From: Burkholderiales bacterium
Lineage (GTDB): Bacteria; Pseudomonadota; Gammaproteobacteria; Burkholderiales; Burkholderiaceae_C
Direction of reading: 5' to 3'
NCBI GenBank assembly: GCA_025354615.1
Contig: JANXMO010000062.1
Coordinates: 1-7,242 of the forward strand
Length of the DNA stretch: 7,242 nt
Under the pieces are notes generated by a model, which was given only the letters and a program-made list of their open reading frames with translations, was not told the DNA's origin and did not search any database. The number at the start of each line of letters is the position of its first letter. Position 1 is the stretch's first letter. Made by a program: the position numbers and the translations under genes. Of the stretch, positions 5,398 to 7,242 are shown one piece after another.

Positions 5398-7242
5398 ATG
5401 ACTGCAAAGAAAAGCACCTCGTCAAAGGCCCAAGCCCCTGTGGAGTTGGCCAAGCCAGCGGCGAACAATGCCAACACAGGTGCGGCAACCAAGCCAAGCG
5501 TCAAAACAGCCAAGTCGAACTCAAAAGTGAGTGCAAAGCCGGCTGTTGTGCCTGTGAAGGCGATAACGCCCAGTCGACTGGGCAAATCGGCTAAAACAGA
5601 GGAAAAGTCAAAAACCGGTGCCAAAGCCAAAGCAGCTGAAATAGCCGAGGAAGATTTTTCCGATATTGAAGCCGAGCTTGAAGGCGAGCCAGAAGTTGAG
5701 TCTGGTGAGACAGCCGAAGTGACTGAGGAGGGTGAGGTTAAAGCAAAAGCAAAACCCCTCCGGATGAAAGTTTCGCGCGCCAAAGAACGCGCGCTGATGC
5801 GTGAATTCGGACTTGAGGAAACCGCGCTGACCGAGGAAGAAGCCGCCAAGCGCCGCCAAGAGCTGAAAACGCTCATCAAGATGGGCAAGACGCGCGGCTT
5901 TTTGACGCACCAGGAAATCAATGACCACTTGCCGGAAAAGCTGGTCGATAACGAAATTCTCGAAGCAATCGTCTCCATGCTCAATGACATGGGGATCGCC
6001 GTTTATGAGCAGGCGCCCGATGCGGCAACGCTGCTGATTGCCGGTGGCGGAACGACGACGGCAACCGAAGAAGAAGCTGAAGAGGCTGCCGAGGCGGCGC
6101 TGTCAACAGTCGATTCGGAATTTGGACGTACCACCGACCCGGTTCGCATGTATATGCGGGAAATGGGTACTGTCGAGCTGCTGACGCGCGAAGGCGAAAT
6201 TGAAATTGCCAAGCGCATCGAAGGCGGGCTGCAGGCGATGATGCTGGCTATTAGCGCGTCCCCCACGACGATTGCTGAAATTTTGTCGATGGCAGACAAA
6301 ATTGCTTCGTCGGAAATGAAAATTTCCGAGGTGGTCGACGGGTTTGTCTCGGAAGATGAAGCCGACGACTACGTGGCCGAAGAAGACGTCGACTTTTTTG
6401 ATGAAGAGGACGACGATGACGGCCAGGGCGGCAGCAAAGCGCTGACCAAAAAGCTCGAAGAGCTGAAAATTGCTGCTTTGAGCAAATTTGATAATTTGCG
6501 CAGCAATTTCGACAAGATGCGCAAGGCATTCGAACGTGATGGGTATCAATCCCCTGCCTACACCCGGGCGCAGCAAGCCATCAGCGTTGAGCTGATGACG
6601 ATCCGCTTTACTGTCAAAACAATTGAAAAATTGTGCGGCATCTTGCGTTCGCAGGTTGATGACGTGCGCCGCTATGAACGCGAGCTGCGCAAAATATTGG
6701 TTGATAAATGCGGCATGCCCCAAGACTATTTCATCAAGCAGTTTCCACCCAATGTGTTGAACTTGAAGTGGGCCGAAAAGGAAGTGGCTGCTGGCAAACC
6801 GTACAGCACGATATTGGCGCGCAACCTGCCTCCGGTGCAAGAACTTCAAAAAAAGCTCTCGGACCAACAAGCCCGCGCAGTGGTGCCTCTTGAAGATTTA
6901 AAAGGTATCAACAAGCGCATGAACGAGGGCGAAAAAGCGTCTCGCGATGCCAAAAAGGAAATGATCGAGGCCAATTTGCGCTTGGTTATTTCAATTGCAA
7001 AAAAATATACCAACCGCGGCCTGCAGTTTCTTGACTTGATTCAGGAAGGCAATATCGGCTTGATGAAAGCCGTCGATAAATTCGAGTACCGTCGCGGTTA
7101 TAAATTTTCGACTTATGCCACGTGGTGGATACGCCAGGCCATCACCCGGTCGATTGCAGATCAGGCACGCACCATTCGCATCCCGGTCCACATGATTGAA
7201 ACCATCAACAAAATGAACCGGCTGAGCCGACAGCACTTGCAG
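5398..7242 (+). CDS. rpoD: RNA polymerase primary sigma factor RpoD (sigma-70), 3' end cut by window edge
   Basis: Housekeeping sigma factor that directs RNA polymerase to -10/-35 promoters and melts the DNA. 615 codons are open to the right edge. Residues 1-150 form a low-complexity Lys/Ala/Pro-rich then acidic extension, usual in beta-proteobacterial RpoD and absent from E. coli. Region 1.1 covers about 154-215 ([20 protein letters not shown]). Region 1.2 starts near 247 ([11 protein letters not shown]). The non-conserved domain (about 280-515) includes an acidic run at 328-341. Regions 2.1-2.4 run from [14 protein letters not shown] (524 on) through [19 protein letters not shown] to [15 protein letters not shown]576/W577 correspond to the -10-melting W433/W434 of E. 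coli, and Q580 and T583 to the -10-reading Q437 and T440. The window ends at the beginning of region 3. By alignment about 140 residues are missing, for a total near 755. AAGGA before the ATG confirms the start. Confidence 0.97.
   Translation, partial: MTAKKSTSSKAQAPVELAKPAANNANTGAATKPSVKTAKSNSKVSAKPAVVPVKAITPSRLGKSAKTEEKSKTGAKAKAAEIAEEDFSDIEAELEGEPEVESGETAEVTEEGEVKAKAKPLRMKVSRAKERALMREFGLEETALTEEEAAKRRQELKTLIKMGKTRGFLTHQEINDHLPEKLVDNEILEAIVSMLNDMGIAVYEQAPDAATLLIAGGGTTTATEEEAEEAAEAALSTVDSEFGRTTDPVRMYMREMGTVELLTREGEIEIAKRIEGGLQAMMLAISASPTTIAEILSMADKIASSEMKISEVVDGFVSEDEADDYVAEEDVDFFDEEDDDDGQGGSKALTKKLEELKIAALSKFDNLRSNFDKMRKAFERDGYQSPAYTRAQQAISVELMTIRFTVKTIEKLCGILRSQVDDVRRYERELRKILVDKCGMPQDYFIKQFPPNVLNLKWAEKEVAAGKPYSTILARNLPPVQELQKKLSDQQARAVVPLEDLKGINKRMNEGEKASRDAKKEMIEANLRLVISIAKKYTNRGLQFLDLIQEGNIGLMKAVDKFEYRRGYKFSTYATWWIRQAITRSIADQARTIRIPVHMIETINKMNRLSRQHLQ

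Noticed and set aside
5301..5990. 229-codon minus-strand reading frame over the beginning of rpoD
   Set aside because: Its Ser/Ala-rich translation mirrors the Lys/Glu-rich, low-complexity rpoD coding strand. There is no family resemblance, and rpoD is well supported here.
6103..6870. 255-codon minus-strand reading frame inside rpoD
   Set aside because: Antisense to conserved sigma region 1.2 and the non-conserved domain; no independent support.

Overview
The window reads as an ordinary stretch of housekeeping chromosome from a betaproteobacterium, most likely of the order Burkholderiales. The evidence is the gene content and protein style: an HrpA helicase divergent from a two-domain ArgA, YggX directly after argA, an H-NS protein of the short beta-proteobacterial type ending in a TWSGRG core plus a tail, a DnaG that opens MIPPAF, and a sigma-70 with a long Lys/Ala-rich N-terminal extension. 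I cannot place it to genus. I see no mobile element, phage gene, CRISPR array, tRNA or rRNA.

Layout. Positions 1-1102 (minus strand) hold the first 367 codons of hrpA, running off the left edge. A 42-bp gap separates its start from that of argA (plus strand). Everything from there is on the plus strand: argA (1145-2485), yggX (2535-2807), an hns-like gene (2881-3186), dnaG (3240-5084) and rpoD (5398 to the right edge, cut after sigma region 2.4 at the beginning of region 3). The gaps between argA, yggX, hns and dnaG are 49, 73 and 53 bp. They fit either a loose operon or closely packed units. A 6-bp hairpin lies in the first gap and an AT-rich 7-bp dyad in the second.

The only long non-coding stretch is the 313 bp between dnaG and rpoD. 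It begins with a good sigma-70-type promoter (TTGACG, 18 bp, GATAAT) five bases after the dnaG stop. This predicts an rpoD leader RNA of about 270 nt with several short stems, some mutually exclusive.

Functionally, dnaG and rpoD are the last two genes of the 'macromolecular synthesis' cluster (classically rpsU-dnaG-rpoD), linking replication priming to housekeeping transcription. Here rpsU is not next to dnaG, and an H-NS-family gene occupies the upstream position. argA supplies the first step of arginine synthesis, yggX is linked to iron and oxidative stress, and hrpA encodes a DEAH-box RNA helicase. I found no convincing new biological system. The points most worth a second look are the rpoD leader, the AT-rich dyad before hns, and the dnaG start that lacks a Shine-Dalgarno sequence.
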